A stretch of DNA of 64,000 nt from Neckera pumila (lineage: Eukaryota; Streptophyta; Bryopsida; Hypnales; Neckeraceae), in the NCBI GenBank assembly GCA_963969595.1, contig OZ018411.1, forward strand, positions 10,666,501-10,730,500, given 5' to 3'. Made by a program: the position numbers and the translations under genes. Every line of letters starts with the position of its first letter. Within the stretch, counting starts at the first letter, position 1. The notes beneath the pieces were generated by a model, which was not told where the DNA came from, ran no database searches, and worked only from the letters and a program-made list of their open reading frames with translations. This document shows, in pieces, positions 24,570 to 36,970 of this stretch.

Positions 24570-25133
24570 TGCTCCATATGTAACTCCCATGACGTAGATA
24601 CATGGCTCCATGTACTACTCAAATGCAACCAACAACATATTTGTGCTCTCAAAACCAAAAGACATAACAAAGCAGTATGGAAATTGAGAAAGCTAATACT
24701 ATCCATTGAAAAAACTAGAAACTACACTCTCATGAATGCAAGAACATTCAACAACAATCCACAAGAAAATACAGTCCTCCCATGGCGCCTACCTTGTTCT
24801 TGCGAAAGACAAAGACGCCATTGCAACGCTAGATTCAAATCAGATATCCTAAGTGTTAAAGGACTCCTCTACCAAAATAACCCACCAACTAACCTAGACA
24901 ACAATCTCACAGTACAATTCATCGAATTCACATACTCTAATGACAGATTCTTGCAAATAACAATAGATAACAAAATCCAAAAATATCAACCACTAATAAA
25001 TAGTATCATTGCCCAAGGATGGAAAGTAGAACCACTAATTGTCATTACAGCAAGAGCTAGAGGAACAACCCATGCTCCATCAATGAAACTCCTTGAAGCC
25101 AAACTCAAAGTTAACTATCTGAAACCACCCTGA
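24570..25133 (+). pseudogene. CCHC knuckle and restriction-like endonuclease domain of the LINE-like element
   Basis: One uninterrupted frame encodes a C-x2-C-x9-H-x4-C knuckle at 24570-24626, followed by about 165 residues with the core FKSDIL, VQFIEFTYSNDRF, then K-x2-KYQPL and a hydrophobic strand with VITARARGTTH. An Asp strand, then E-x-T, then K-x2-KY is the PD-(D/E)XK arrangement found after a CCHC knuckle in R2-type elements. The frame ends at a stop at 25131-25133. Domain assignment is from pattern only. Confidence 0.6.
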
Positions 25134-25290
25134 AACACACTTTTAAAGCGATTACACCGTTGCCATCCAATATTCTGGTTCAATCATTTTATATGAAATA
25201 AAAATAAAAAACAACCAACCACTTCCAATAGAATAAGAACTATACAAAACACAACAAAAACAAAAACAAAAACAAACAAAACAAAGGAAG

Positions 25291-27420
25291 TAGTAATGAA
25301 AATCACTATTTATTTGTGTTACAACTAGGTGCAAGCACTTGTCTCAAGGAGGGGAATAGGGCCCATTAGTTGGAACTACTTTCTAGCTTAATGATCACTC
25401 ACTAGCAGCACCAAGCCATGTCTATTACATTATTGCTCAAATGGGCTTGACGGGTATCAAACCCAAACCACATAGTCATATATTTAGTCATTAGATGTTA
25501 TTTGGAGGTAGTAAAGGGCTGTTTCAGGCCTATTTTCTCCAATCTATTCCCAATGCAGGGAAGGAACGTTGGGTTGCTATCAAAACCCTAATTACCAAAA
25601 ATAAATTAAAAAATTAAAAAATAATTTTTTTTACTTTTGAAATTACAAAAAAAATTACAAAAAAGAATAGTCAAAAAAAAAAAAGTGAATTAAAATCTCT
25701 AATTCCTCAATTATAGTAGAACCACTCACAGCCAATCACTTAAGCAATTCCATACATGTTCTGGAGCAATATAAGGCAACATAAATTTTTTGCTATAAAG
25801 AAAGATAGAAATCATGGGAATTGCAAATATTTTAGTAATTTTATTCTTTGAATAGAAATTATTATGACTTTTAGGAAGCAAAAAGTGCTCAGGACCCATA
25901 GCCAATGTCCAAACTCTTCCAATTCCGATCATTCAAGAGCTACTTTCTTGCTCATTACTTCCTACTTTTTGTTCATTCTTTTAGAACATGTATTATGATC
26001 TTATTAGTTCCAAACTTGAAAAGGAAGAAAAACACATTCCAAGCTTAATTGGAAATATGTTCTAGCCTTGGTTGGAAAATAACTACACCCTACAGGTTGG
26101 ATATGGGTCCCTAATCAGGAATGGATGGTCCCACCATAACTATAGCAAATTTGGTAAGTGTACAGAACATTTTAAGAGCCATTGTATAATAATAATCTAC
26201 ACTTATTAACCTAAATGAAGGTTAGATTTTAAAACAATATTTTGTAATTAAAATTAAGAATCATTTTCAAAGAAAAAAACACAAACAAAAAATACATAAT
26301 ATTTAGTGATTTGGATTCTAACACATAGGCCTTGCAATTGCAAAAATTCCTTAAACTTTTTGGATATTTTTGAAAATTTTAAGATGGAATTCAATAATTG
26401 GCTGTTAAGCATCATTCTCTTTGTCAACCAAAAATGGATGTTTTGAAGGTACAATCAAGATTGATTAATGCAAATTCAATTTTGGGAAGTGGGAAGCTTT
26501 AGTGGTAAATTCTCTCCATTGTTGTCATTCAAGGTTGTGACCACAAGCATCATTCTTGGCATTATGGTCCTAAATTTCAATTATTCAAGTATAGTCACTT
26601 CTAATAGAATGCATGATTGTAAAGGGTCCATTCCTAATTGCCTAGATTGGCCAAAATATCTTGAAAGGACTATAATTGCTTATGTCAGATGTTGACACTT
26701 TTCTACTTTTTTTATGACTTTACGTACATCTTTTATATGAAGTTGATTTATGGAGTGGTTATGCACTTTTTACTTCTACATCTTTATCTTTAGTTTAACC
26801 TTAAACGTCGTCACAAGTGTTTGGCATCCAATGGATGATAGGGAATTCTTCTAGTAGGACACAACTTTAACTATTCATCCTTAAAAATTTTGTTGTGAAG
26901 AAGGGAAGTCTTCTACAAAAGTTTGACTTCCAATGAGTGCTTGGCAATTTTTTAAACTAATGATTCATACGGTAATGAAAAGGAATGATTTCCAATGTCA
27001 CATGTTTGTATTTTAAGGGTTAAAGGTGGTAATTCAAGTTGAAAAGTTGATCCAATGAGTTAATTTACTTAAAAATTAAACCACAATCTGTTATTTCCTT
27101 GTGAATGCTTAAATTAATTTACCTAATACAACTACAATGTACCTTCTAACCATGGGTGAATGCAAGAATGATCGGTACTATTTGGCGTCACAATAGAAGT
27201 GACAAAATTGTAAATGGCCATAGCTTTTGGAAGATGAAGTCAATGTGCTCAAAATTTTGAATTAAGATAACAAACTTCATAGTAATTAAAACCATTGTTT
27301 TTCAAAAATTTAGAAAGCAAAATAGTTCTATTTAATTTTGAATTTAGCTAATTTGTCACACTTTGTAGTTTAGGGGTTTTTAGTACTAGAGAGCCTCCAA
27401 AATTGATGATCTAAAGCTGA
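25291..27420. other. No gene seen; partial family D element at its left side
   Basis: At 25489 the sequence CATTAGATGTTATTTGGAGG followed by GGGCTGTTTCAGGCC matches the end of the CATTAGATG element family in reverse, but the other end is not found, so it is truncated. The remainder is AT-rich and non-coding. A block at 27010-27150 recurs at 28760-28905. Confidence 0.45.
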
Positions 27421-27595
27421 AATTTCTAAGGTCTATTTCCATAGTAGGAAGATTTTTTCATGTTTCTACTAAAGATTCTATAGTAGGAAATTTCTATGGT
27501 CTATTTCCATAGTAGGAAGATTTTTCATGTTTCAACCAAAGATTCCATAGTAGGAAATTTCTATGGTCTATTTCCATAGTAAGAAGTTTTTTAAA
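27420..27595 (+). repeat. Tandem repeat, about 66-bp unit, 2.6 copies
   Basis: The unit AATTTCTAWGGTCTATTTCC followed by ATAGTAGGAAGATTTTT starts near 27420, 27487 and 27553. The third copy is partial. It is non-coding. Confidence 0.85.
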
Positions 27596-27698
27596 ATTGT
27601 TTGTCTAATTTTAAAGTACACCCAAAAAAAAAATGAAAGTTGTGAAAATGCTACACTTTTTGAACATCCTTTCTTGAAAAAAAAACAACAATAATTTA

Positions 27699-27953
27699 CT
27701 CCCTTCATCTCAAAATAATTTTCTACAATTTTGTTGGTATTTTTTTGAGCCAATTTCAGTGATCATATTGTAAAAAATATAATCAATAAAAAAGGTTCCA
27801 AATTTTAAATCACTAGAATCAATGAAAAACATTGCATATATTCATTGCAACCTAAATAAAATTAGCCACAAAGAAGTATTTTTTTAACCTACTCGAAATA
27901 GCTTTATAAAAACATGACATTCAAAGTGGACAATCATTTCAAAACGGAGGAAA
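27699..27953. mobile_element. Stowaway-like MITE, copy 1
   Basis: It starts CTCCCTTCATCTCAAAATAA after a TA (27697-27698) and ends ATCATTTCAAAACGGAGGAAA before a TA. The CTCCCT...TCAAAAT terminus and the TA duplication are typical of plant Stowaway (Tc1/mariner type) elements. It is 255 bases long and non-coding. Confidence 0.8.
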
Positions 27954-28124
27954 TATTCTAATAGTGTGTAAAACTCTAATATATTAAAGCTACAGTATTT
28001 TAAAATAGTACAGGCTAAGTATTGTAAATCCTAATCGTACACTTTGGTTAGACCAGAATGCTGACCTGGCAGACCTACTTTGCCAATTGGCATACTTGTT
28101 TGGATGTATAAAACTACAAGGGAG

Positions 28125-28265
28125 CAATGTCAATTTGGACATTTTTTTGTCAATTTTGTCAATTTGGACGTTATTCTGTCAATTTTTGTCAATTTGGACA
28201 TTTTTTTGACATAATTTTGTTAGTTCAGACATTTTAGTCAAATCGGACGTGTCAATTTAGACACT
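28125..28265 (+). repeat. Degenerate repeats of TGTCAATTTGGACA
   Basis: GTCAATTTGGACATTTTT and variants occur about five times in 140 bases. It is simple-sequence-like and non-coding. Confidence 0.6.
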
Positions 28266-28760
28266 ATTTTCTTGTATATATGTATAGTTTAGTAAGGGGA
28301 GTGGAGGCACTTTCCTGATGCTTCTTCTTCTTTCTCTATGCATGTTTGGCTTTGTTTGTTTTGCTGCGTTCTTGAATTGCGTCTTGTCGTGTTTTGCTTT
28401 TGCCCAATCTTGTCTCAGTATGGTGTTGCGTACACAGGTTTTTATATGGCTTCCTCCTGTACTTGTAAACTTAGGGATTTTAATATTCTGGAATCGAGCG
28501 CGGGGCCTGTTTTGGAGCTTTGTATCTTATATTTGCCCGTGTATATAAGTGCCGCTAGATCTCTAGGAGGCCTTGAAATCTCAAGGCCACCGAAGGAGGT
28601 AACACTATACAAGATCAAGAAGAGCACGCACCCTAGAAGAAAGAGCAGAAGACACGCACACAATTGAGAGTGAGATATAGATTGAACCTTCTAATGAGGA
28701 ACATGATGAAATTCCTTTGCATCATGCCGCCACAAGAAGTGATGAAGTCCCTATGTTTGT
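28266..28760 (+). other. Unassigned GC-richer segment, possibly a retrotransposon remnant
   Basis: Compared with its flanks the segment is less AT-rich and contains open frames (28318-28548 and 28338-28667) without recognisable domains. A perfect 8-base stem GGCCTTGA / TCAAGGCC lies at about 28568-28590. The downstream frame near 28690-28765 resembles the kind of acidic linker seen in Copia-like polyproteins, but too weakly to call. Confidence 0.25.
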
Positions 28761-28905
28761 CCTTTAAGAGTTGAAGGAAGTAATTCAAGTTGAAAAGTTG
28801 ATCCAATGAATTAGTTTACTTAAAAACTAAAACCACCCTCTGCTATTCCTTTGTGAATGCTAAAAATAAATTAACATAACACAACTACAATGTACCTTCT
28901 AACCA
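28760..28905 (+). repeat. Second copy of a dispersed repeat also at 27010-27150
   Basis: TAATTCAAGTTGAAAAGTTG through ACTACAATGTACCTTCTAAC is shared, with small differences, by both positions. At each site a Stowaway-like element lies downstream, so a composite segment was probably duplicated. Confidence 0.65.
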
Positions 28906-28915
28906 CAATAATTTA

Positions 28916-29052
28916 CTCCTTCCATCTCAAAATGATTGTCCACAATTTTGTTGGTATTTTTTTGATCCAATTTCAGTGACCATATTGTGAAAAAAATAAT
29001 CAATAAGAAAGGTTCCAAATTTTAAATCAATAGAATCAATGAATAACACTAC
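28916..29052. mobile_element. Stowaway-like MITE, truncated copy 2
   Basis: It starts CTCCTTCCATCTCAAAATGA after TA and follows copy 1 (27699) for about 135 bases before breaking off near AATGAATAACA. The right end is absent. Confidence 0.7.
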
Positions 29053-30067
29053 ACTACTTCAACCACTACCTTGTAGAAAACAACACATAGTTGTCACCTT
29101 GGATGGACCATCCGTCCAAATTGTCCAATTTATCCACATGTCTAGGACATCTATTGACCCTAAGCCACTTGATGCAACTTCTTCAAGGTAGTCATACTGG
29201 CCGTCCGGTCCGTTCGAACATTTTGATATGTCCACTTGTCCATGACATCCAACAATCCTAACTCATTCAATGTGACAACAATAGAACAGCATGACAATCT
29301 CTTTGCAAGCCACAAGTTTCCCATTAGAGTTTTTAGCCACCATACTCCCGAACTTGTATACCTGTAATGATGGCAAACCTCTGCAGGTCTCCCTTGGCAC
29401 CTCTACAAGTTCTTTGGCACTTGAGATGTGCGACATCTTCTACAACTCACAATTGACAAATGCCAATTCTACAATGGTGGAATGTAGACTTGTTTAAGAT
29501 ATCTATACAATATATACAAACAAACTAACAAAACTTTTGGGTACTTGTATGTAATTCAATCAAAGCAAGATTTTGATTTTGATATCCCAAATTGCTTGTA
29601 TCCACCATTATATATAGACACTGGCTAGAGCATATACACAAGGACAGATACATTAGCATAGAATCATGGATGGAATTGCATGCTTGTAAAGGTTATATAT
29701 ACAATTGCATTTGTATAGAGAAAGAGTTGATTCTGTGTCCTAAAGATAAAGAAAACTAATTGGCGTTTGTGTTCTTAGCCTTTATTTGCATTCCTTGGGG
29801 CAAATAGAATAGACTTTGTGAACTTTCATTGCTTTGATTGAAGATAAATATAAAGAAGATTGAAGGACTTGAGAAGGTTTGCAAATTTTTGTCAATTCAT
29901 TGTGGTATATATCTTGAGGTGCTTCTATTGATGTGTCTAAATACTGCTCAGTATCTAAAGTTCTAAGCATAAGACACAAAGAAGCAATCAATAGTACATA
30001 CTCATATAATAACTATATGCAAAAGTTGTCACTTCAATAAAGATGAGGTGCTTTAGTGGTCAATTCA
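29053..30067. other. No gene seen
   Basis: There are only short open frames without ATG-supported, family-like sequence. The segment near 29100-29250 has several TCCAAATTGTCC- and GTCCACTTGTCC-like words, possibly a worn tandem repeat. Confidence 0.35.
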
Positions 30068-30349
30068 CATCATCTTGAACTTCCTATACCACTGAATGTC
30101 CATTTTTGTCGTACGAAAGTTGTGAATTTATACCTGCATACCATTACCGCATTGATTACATGCGTTAAAACAGGCAAGACTTCCGTATGTTTGATATACT
30201 GGATTGATATGAACAAAAGTCGTGCCACTTCTGTATCATTGAATTATACATTATAATCGTGCAAATTTGACACTTTCGTACACCACTGTATCCGTGTATT
30301 TTCCTCATGGAATAAATGTTGTTTTGGACAAATTAAGGGGAAAAAAAAT

Positions 30350-30545
30350 TTAAGAAAAAAAAAATGTTTTTTTTTTAAATTAAAAAAATTAAAAAATTAA
30401 AAATTAAAATTAAAATTTTCAACCCTACCACTTGGGCAGCCCCGCCACCCGGGCAGCCCACCAAGTGGGTGGCTAGGTTTGAATCCTTGACCTCCCAAAT
30501 GGGATGCCACACACTTATAGCCAATGCACCATCTTATAAATGCTT
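30350..30545 (-). mobile_element. Possible tRNA-derived SINE
   Basis: On the minus strand GGATTCAAACC (complement of 30475-30485) fits the internal Pol III B box GGTTCRANNCC. About 35 bases upstream of it the sequence resembles a tRNA D-arm region. Downstream, the GC-rich ACTTGGTGGGCTGCCC-like palindromic part runs into a long A/T-rich tail at about 30340-30410. The A box is weak. Confidence 0.35.
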
Positions 30546-31089
30546 TGATTAGAATAGGAGTAGAAATTTATTTGTATACTTTTTGCAATTTTTTTTTCAC
30601 TTCTTTTGTTGATTCAATAAACTTTGGTGGCTGTTTAGGCACAATAGAATTATTTTTTTCAAAAATCTTTGAACTAATAAAAGTTGGTAGATCAAGCCAG
30701 CTTCCATCTCCGAAAATCTTCTTACAATTTGAAATTCACCTTAAAAGGTTATGGACAAAATTAGAGAGGGTATTTAAAAATGTCAAAGAAAATTTCCATT
30801 CCAACCCCTCTTTGAACTTTTGCTCATAACTTATGACTGAAGACTTTAAATTGCAAACGAATTTTTGGAAATGAAAGCTAGCTTGATTTTTAAAATTTTG
30901 TAAGTTTAAAGATTTTTGAAAAATGTTGTTCTACTATGCCTAAACACTCACTAAAGTGTACTGACTTTAAAAAATACGGAATTGTGAATGATCAAGTTTG
31001 AAAAAGAAAATTCCGTTTTACATAGAATTCCAACCTTGGTGATTTTAACATTGCCCAAACGCCAACAAAAAATTTGAAACTCTTCTAAG

Positions 31090-32055
31090 TCAAAATGATC
31101 AAAATGAACAATAAAGTATTGATTTTTTGGTTGATGTGGACATTGTACAGTGGGATACAATTTGTTTACAAATTGTCTATTGTGCCATTCAAATTTTGTT
31201 TGCATAGTATAGAAAAATATTGGAATTTTTTGTCTTGCATAATTAAAATTCAATTCTTACGCAATCCCAATCAAGCATACCAAATTTTATTTCCAAAAAT
31301 GCAAAATTCTATTTTGGTGAATTTTTGGAGCCAATTTGCATGGTTATACATGATATTTCATGGAAAAAAATTGGTGATGAATTTTTTAATTTAATTGCTT
31401 AGATATGTAGGAAACATCCATAGGCACATCTTCCATATTAAAAAACACCCCCTTAAGTAATCAAAATATTATCTAGGACGAGTTCAATATGAGGCATCAT
31501 ATAACCAAACTTTGTAAAATAGATATCTCTATATTTTAACTAGATTTTGGCAAAGTAATTGTACTATCATGTTCAAATTTACAAAATTAGTCACAAATTG
31601 CAGGTCAAATAGCAAAATCTAGTTAAAATTTAGAAATATCTATTTGACAAAGTTTGGCCATATAATGCTTCACATTTAACTCTTCCTTGCTCATATTTTT
31701 GTTACCTAAGGGGATGTTTTTTAATATGAAAGATGTGCATACGGATGTTCGCTACATATCTAAACAATTGAATTAAAAAAATTCATCACCGATTGTTTTC
31801 TATAAAATATTATGTATAACCATGCAAATTAACTTTAAAAATTCACCAAAAATGGAATTCTGCATTTTTGGAACGGAAATTTGGTATGCTTGATTGGAAT
31901 TGCGTAAGAATTGCGTATTAATTATATAAGACAAAAATCTAATTTTTTCTATACTATGCAAAGAAAATTTGAATGGCACAATAGGCAATTCGTAAATGAG
32001 CTGTACCCTACTATATTATCCAAATCAACCAAAATTTTTGATCATTTTATTAACT
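31090..32055. repeat. Long inverted repeat (foldback), arms about 440 bp
   Basis: The left arm at about 31090-31560 pairs with the right arm at about 31610-32055. Matching blocks include GTCTATTGTGCCATTCAAAT with its complement near 31,975, CAAGCATACCAAATTT near 31273 with AAATTTGGTATGCTTG near 31878, and TTTAACTAGATTTTG near 31538 with the complementary AAAATCTAGTTAAAATT near 31614. The loop is only about 50 bases. A transcript would form a roughly 450-bp duplex with mismatches. Confidence 0.8.
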
Positions 32056-33195
32056 TGTGCCAAATCAACAAAAAACTATAAAAAAAGATCAATAAAATAT
32101 CCAAATCAACAAAATTTTTGTTTTCTATCCTATCCGAAATATTCTAGACTGGGCTCACTATTAGTAGCCTCATTTTGCTTCACGGTGGCCAATTTTAAAT
32201 CAAAAATCTCACATTTATAAAGGTTATTCTTAACCAACACACCACATGAATCACTTGTTGAAATGGGTGTGAACTTTTTCATACTTAAAACTATTCATTG
32301 TTCTTAGGGATTCATTTGCCATGTTTAAAAAACATCAAAAATTTTAAAAAAAACACATTCTTTTTTTGCAATAGATTGTATTGGCTCTTTGGTGCATCCA
32401 AAAGAAATTCAAAATTTTTGTGATTTGTTTTTTACATAATTGAAATAGTTGAGGGTTGTTTTCTTTTCCACAATGGACTTTGAATACTTTTTGATATAAA
32501 TTGTTTTTTTCAATTTTCTTTTGGATATTTTCTTTTGTATCTTAAAAAGAAATTAAAAAATTTGAAAAATTTGAAAAATTTGGAAAATATGTTTTTTGAC
32601 AAAATTATGATGGTAAGGAGTTGGATTTTTCCAAATCGGACTTTGGATATTTTTAATGAGGTTAAAACCTTTGTTTTCCAATTTTTCTTTTTTAGTAGAT
32701 TATGCAAGCTTTTATGTATTTCTAAAAAAATATTTGTAAGACTTTTCAAAAAATATTTTTTTGGATGAAATCATGATGGTTAGGAGCTGTTCATTTTTCA
32801 GAGAGGACTATGGATATTTTTAGCAATGTTAAAAATTGCATTTCTTTCGCAAAAAAATTTCACAATTTTCCTTCTAATTTTTTAAGAAATGCCTTCAATC
32901 AGTGTCCATGTCGCACGATTTCCGTCAAGTCAATTCATGACATAATCAATGACACTTTTGTCAAGCATTATTTAGACACTGAATCCGCACAGAATTGATT
33001 ACACACAATTTTCGTGCAACATTATTACGATGGTAATATACATAGAAGAGATATGACATTTGTATTGTCATAATAGATGTTGTTTACGTGCAAATGGGAC
33101 ACTTTGAAGCCCAAGCAATTCATACATTTGTATGAACCAATAGAATCCGTATGACAAAAATGGGCATTTAGTCATATAAGAAGTTCAAGATGATG

Positions 33196-36114
33196 GCTTG
33201 AGTCTTCAAGTATTAAACTAGTTTCCACTTGTAATCAAAAGCAATGTCACACCTTCGGCAACTAACACCCCAATGACTCCATTCACACTATCCGACTAAG
33301 ATACAAGCCATAATTATTTCTATGTATACTTATTCTACTTTGTCTTTAATTTGCTATGGTAGCTCCTACTATTCATGGGGACAAAGTAAAATTATTATCA
33401 TCCTATTCTCCTAAACCTAATATAAACTCTTATGTGACTGGAGCTTTGAGTAAACTAGCCTAGGGTGTTTTATGTTGTAGGTTTTCCACAAAATAATGCA
33501 GTCACAAACCAACAATTCTAGAATTCTACAGTTTTGACATATTGAAATTTCATTGTAATTTATGGGCCTTATAAAATGCTTATTCTTTTTGTATTTAGGT
33601 GTTGGAACCTCATTTGGTAATTTAACATTAGGAAACTTATCAAACCAAGTCTTTTAAAACCTTATCATGCTTTCTAGAATGTGTAAAAGAAATCATACTT
33701 GCTTTCACAATTTGGAGATAAAGAATAACTCTTCTATAGTTGAAGGAAAATAATAATAAAAAGTTTCAAGCTCGGTTTCAAGTCAAAATTTAAAAAAAAA
33801 TTCTAATATTTTTTAATACTGATAATTAAATGTGAATTATTTTAAACAATGTTTTTGAACCCTTCACATTGTAGTTTGTATTTAGATATTCCAATCAATT
33901 GAATCTAAATATAACCTAATAATGTGACGGCTCAATGTAGTAGAATTCATTATATATACATATAAATTATTATTATTATTTAACTCCCAATATTTTTTTT
34001 CACGATAACATTTTTTTGTTTTTCTAAAAATTTAGCATTTATTTTTTAGACTTATTTTTTGCCGACCCTGTCTTACAACTATAGTATTAGTCTGTTAATT
34101 CACTTTACTATAGCCAAGAAACTTTTGATTTGGACAAAACCTTCTTGACTTTAGGTGATTTTCAAAGTCAAACACTTTAAAAGATGCACACTGGTATATA
34201 TTGGTAGAGAGAGAAATCTAGGCGATCAAAAGCCATCTCCAAAAAATATTTTCATTGATGGATAAATGGACAAGGAGTTGATTGGTTTGAGAATATAATG
34301 AATGGGCACAATCAAGTTAAATTTTTCTTGTTCCAATGCACCATTGCACCTTAGTTGATTGCAAATTAAGGTTGAAAACAATCTTCTACCACTTCAATCT
34401 TTAGAAAAAATAGTGTATTGTTTATAATTGTTCATAAGTACATTTGGTCAAAAATAGAAAATTCTTCTTCTGTAAAAATTTGATACATAGGCCCCTGAAA
34501 TTAATCTATCCAGCTGAGAATTTATTTATTTATTTTAAAATTGAACCTGATTGAAGATATTTTCAAAATCCGTATAGTTAAGGTCTTTGAAAATTAAAAG
34601 ATAGACAAACAATATGGAAAATGTCGTTAAAATGGTGGTATTCCATACATCATTTTCCATTCATTTCCTTTTTAGCTATAAAGTCTAGAATTGGTATAGA
34701 TTTCAAACCACATGGGCTATAAGTAAAAATACCAAGTTTGTAGAATATTGCCATTTTAAAAAAAGTTGGTTTAATTTGGTAGTGATGAATAAGATTATAT
34801 GTCTAAAGTTTTCAATAAAAAACAATTTCAAAAAAATTCTAGTTTCATTTCAAAAATGGTAGTTTAGAGGTGATTTTAGTGGGTGTACCTCCTTGAGCAT
34901 TTGAGGATTAATCACTTGAATTTCATATTCATTTTCAATGTTTTACATATAACAAATCATTTGTAGCACTAACATTTAATTTCATGTGTTCTATCTATTT
35001 CTGTATTGCATTAAAAAAAATATTGTTTGGCTTACAAAAATAGCAAAGATATTAATTGGTAAACACACAAAAATTGTAAAAGTAAACTAAAGCTAAAAAT
35101 AAAGTATCGTCAAACATTTAGCTAAAATAAAAGTAAATATAAAGATTAAAGTATCATCTTGATGTCAAAGTGTTCTACAGCCTAATAGTTATAATTCAAT
35201 GGATGCATGACTCTCTACAACCCATTTTTCATTTCCTTTCCAATTTTCTAAAATTTTTGATGAGATTAAAATTTGAAAATTAAAATTTCCTTGTTGGTCA
35301 AAATACTATAAACTCTATTTTGTGCACACACACATACAAATATATAAACAAACAATCATTTATCATAGATAATAGCTTTTGCATCCATTCAACTATCCAC
35401 CTCTCTATCCGTCCCTCTATCTACCCTTATATCTTTAACTCTATAAGAATTTGTTACAAAACTTATTTCAAAATGACAATTTCAATAATAATGTTTCATT
35501 ATGCACAATAATGATAATAATGATAATAATAATAATAATACAAATAATGTATTTTAGTTCTAAAGTCATTGGAGGACTATCATGCATGTTTTTAGAGTTA
35601 TAGAGCTTTATGAACTTATGATTGATAAGCTCAATCACTACGGGATATTATTTTGTTTTACCAATTTCTGGCAAGAAGCCAATTGATTAGCTTGACAATT
35701 AAAATAAGCCAAGTAGGTAGTAAGGGATAGGAGTTAATAGCTAGAATAATACCAAAAACAAAAAGGGGGAAATGAAATTATGCCGTCAATGATCAACTAT
35801 AATCGGCAGGTAGTTCAAAGTTAGTCAGTAAAGTGGGGAAAAACCCAGGTGCATTCTGAAAACAAAGGATGCAAAATCGTAAGGAAATTAGTAGGGCAGG
35901 AAATGAAATGGTGCCCCAAAAAAATTTGAGGATATTTTACTTGCTTCCTTTCAACTCTTGGTAGATTGCCAAATTTCAACCTCCATGGGATAATATTCAC
36001 TGGCTAATACCCAAGCAAGGCGAGGGTCATATCCAAGTATTAGCCTTGTAGGATAGGGTATCAAAGCAATACCTGCCTTGTCCAAGAATATGTCCACCTC
36101 TAACAATTTGGGTA
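33196..36114. other. AT-rich, no gene seen
   Basis: The stretch contains a TATATA / ATTATTATT run near 33950-33980 and a (TAA)n microsatellite at 35508-35541. Near 34893-34913 the sequence TTGAGCATTTGAGGATTAA resembles a worn right terminus of the TTAA family, but I cannot find its partner. The short segment 35940-36110 is slightly GC-richer, without a convincing frame. Confidence 0.45.
35508..35541 (+). repeat. (TAA)n microsatellite
   Basis: About eleven TAA/TGA-type triplets in a row; the last five are perfect. Confidence 0.9.
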
Positions 36115-36970
36115 CTAGCCTCAAAATTCCTGGTGTCCTCTCGAGGGACAAAATGGATTTCAAATAGGCTCCCATAGTCTTAATTTATATTGTGATTTTT
36201 TGATATTTTTTTGAAGATAAGAAAACATATTTGCTTTTTGGGAATATAATTTTTATTTCAATCTCTACTTGAGAAAGAAAGTCATGCCATTCTAAGCCCA
36301 AAATGGTGTTTGTTGGGCAATAAAAAAAGTTATAGAAAGTCAAAATAAAATTTTTAATTTTTTTTCACATTTTTCAATATGAAAAAAATTTAATTCACTC
36401 TATTTGGATTAGTGTTGAAAAACGATGGACAATCTTGTTTTGGAACCAGTCTAAGCATTTTCTTGAAATAATAACATGAAGGATTCATTTTTAACCCAAT
36501 TTTCACAATTAAAAAAAAAATGCAGTAAGCTTTAGTTATCTTACTAGAGCAATCTCACCATTGAGATTAGTGATTTTCAATTCCATCTTAGACCTATTAA
36601 CAATTTAGTTTTTACTTTAAATCTCTTATACTTAACAATTATTTAAAGAATGAAAATCAAGCTTTTTCTTCCCAGTTCTTAGACTTTCAACTTAATTCTT
36701 CAATATAAAAAATTAGAAATTCAAAATGTACAAAAAATTTAAGCTAAAAAGATTCAATCTTAAAATCTCGTCTAGCAAGGTGCAAAAAATCAGATTTATT
36801 CACTTCAAACACAAATATTTTGCAATCCATGCAACCAAAGTTTTGAAATTTCTTCCACACATTCTCATACTAGCCTATTGCAACAAAAAGCAATTTAAAA
36901 ATTCATTTACAGTTTGTAGTAGAAATGGCAATGTTGAGTGGTTTTTGAAAATAATGCTTTAGGAGTTTAA
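36115..36970 (-). mobile_element. TTAA-type non-autonomous element (family A), worn copy, reversed
   Basis: The interior follows the 48441 copy (for example TCTCGAGGGACAAAATGGAT and the ATTCTTC/TTCTTCCACACATTCT block near 36850). The termini have drifted to CTAGCCTCAAAATTCC and CTTTAGGAGTTTAA. It is non-coding. Confidence 0.6.

Larger units (their letters stand above)
19835..25290 (+). mobile_element. Decayed non-LTR (LINE-like) retrotransposon
   Basis: One strand carries, in order, a reverse transcriptase (about 20.2-22.1 kb), a methyltransferase-like segment (23.2-23.5 kb), RNase H (23.78-24.2 kb), a CCHC knuckle (24.57-24.63 kb) and a restriction-like endonuclease domain (to 25133). Many stops and frame changes show that it is inactive. 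The sense strand is strikingly A- and C-rich with few Gs. It ends in an A-rich tail of AACAAAAACA repeats at about 25240-25290. I found no long terminal repeats and no apurinic-type endonuclease upstream, so the 5' end is probably truncated. RNase H together with a restriction-like endonuclease recalls the Dualen/RandI clade described from green algae; placement here is inference. Confidence 0.8.
30068..33195. mobile_element. 3.1-kb element with 48-bp terminal inverted repeats, no transposase
   Basis: The left end reads CATCATCTTGAACTTCCTAT and continues to GTCGTACG. The right end is its complement through AAGTTCAAGATGATG, with about 42 of 48 positions paired. No transposase-like frame is found inside. 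The interior contains a SINE-like segment near 30350-30545 and a long foldback at 31090-32055. It may be a non-autonomous DNA transposon or a foldback element; target duplications are unclear. Confidence 0.55.

Noticed and set aside
25240..25290. CRISPR-like or satellite array of AACAAAAACA
   Set aside because: No spacer structure; it is better explained as the A-rich 3' tail of the retrotransposon.
28266..28760. Solo LTR of a Copia-type element
   Set aside because: I could not find matching TG...CA ends, target duplication or a second copy in the window.
34250..34913. A further TTAA-type element ending near 34913
   Set aside because: The right end resembles the family terminus, but no left end or interior match was found.
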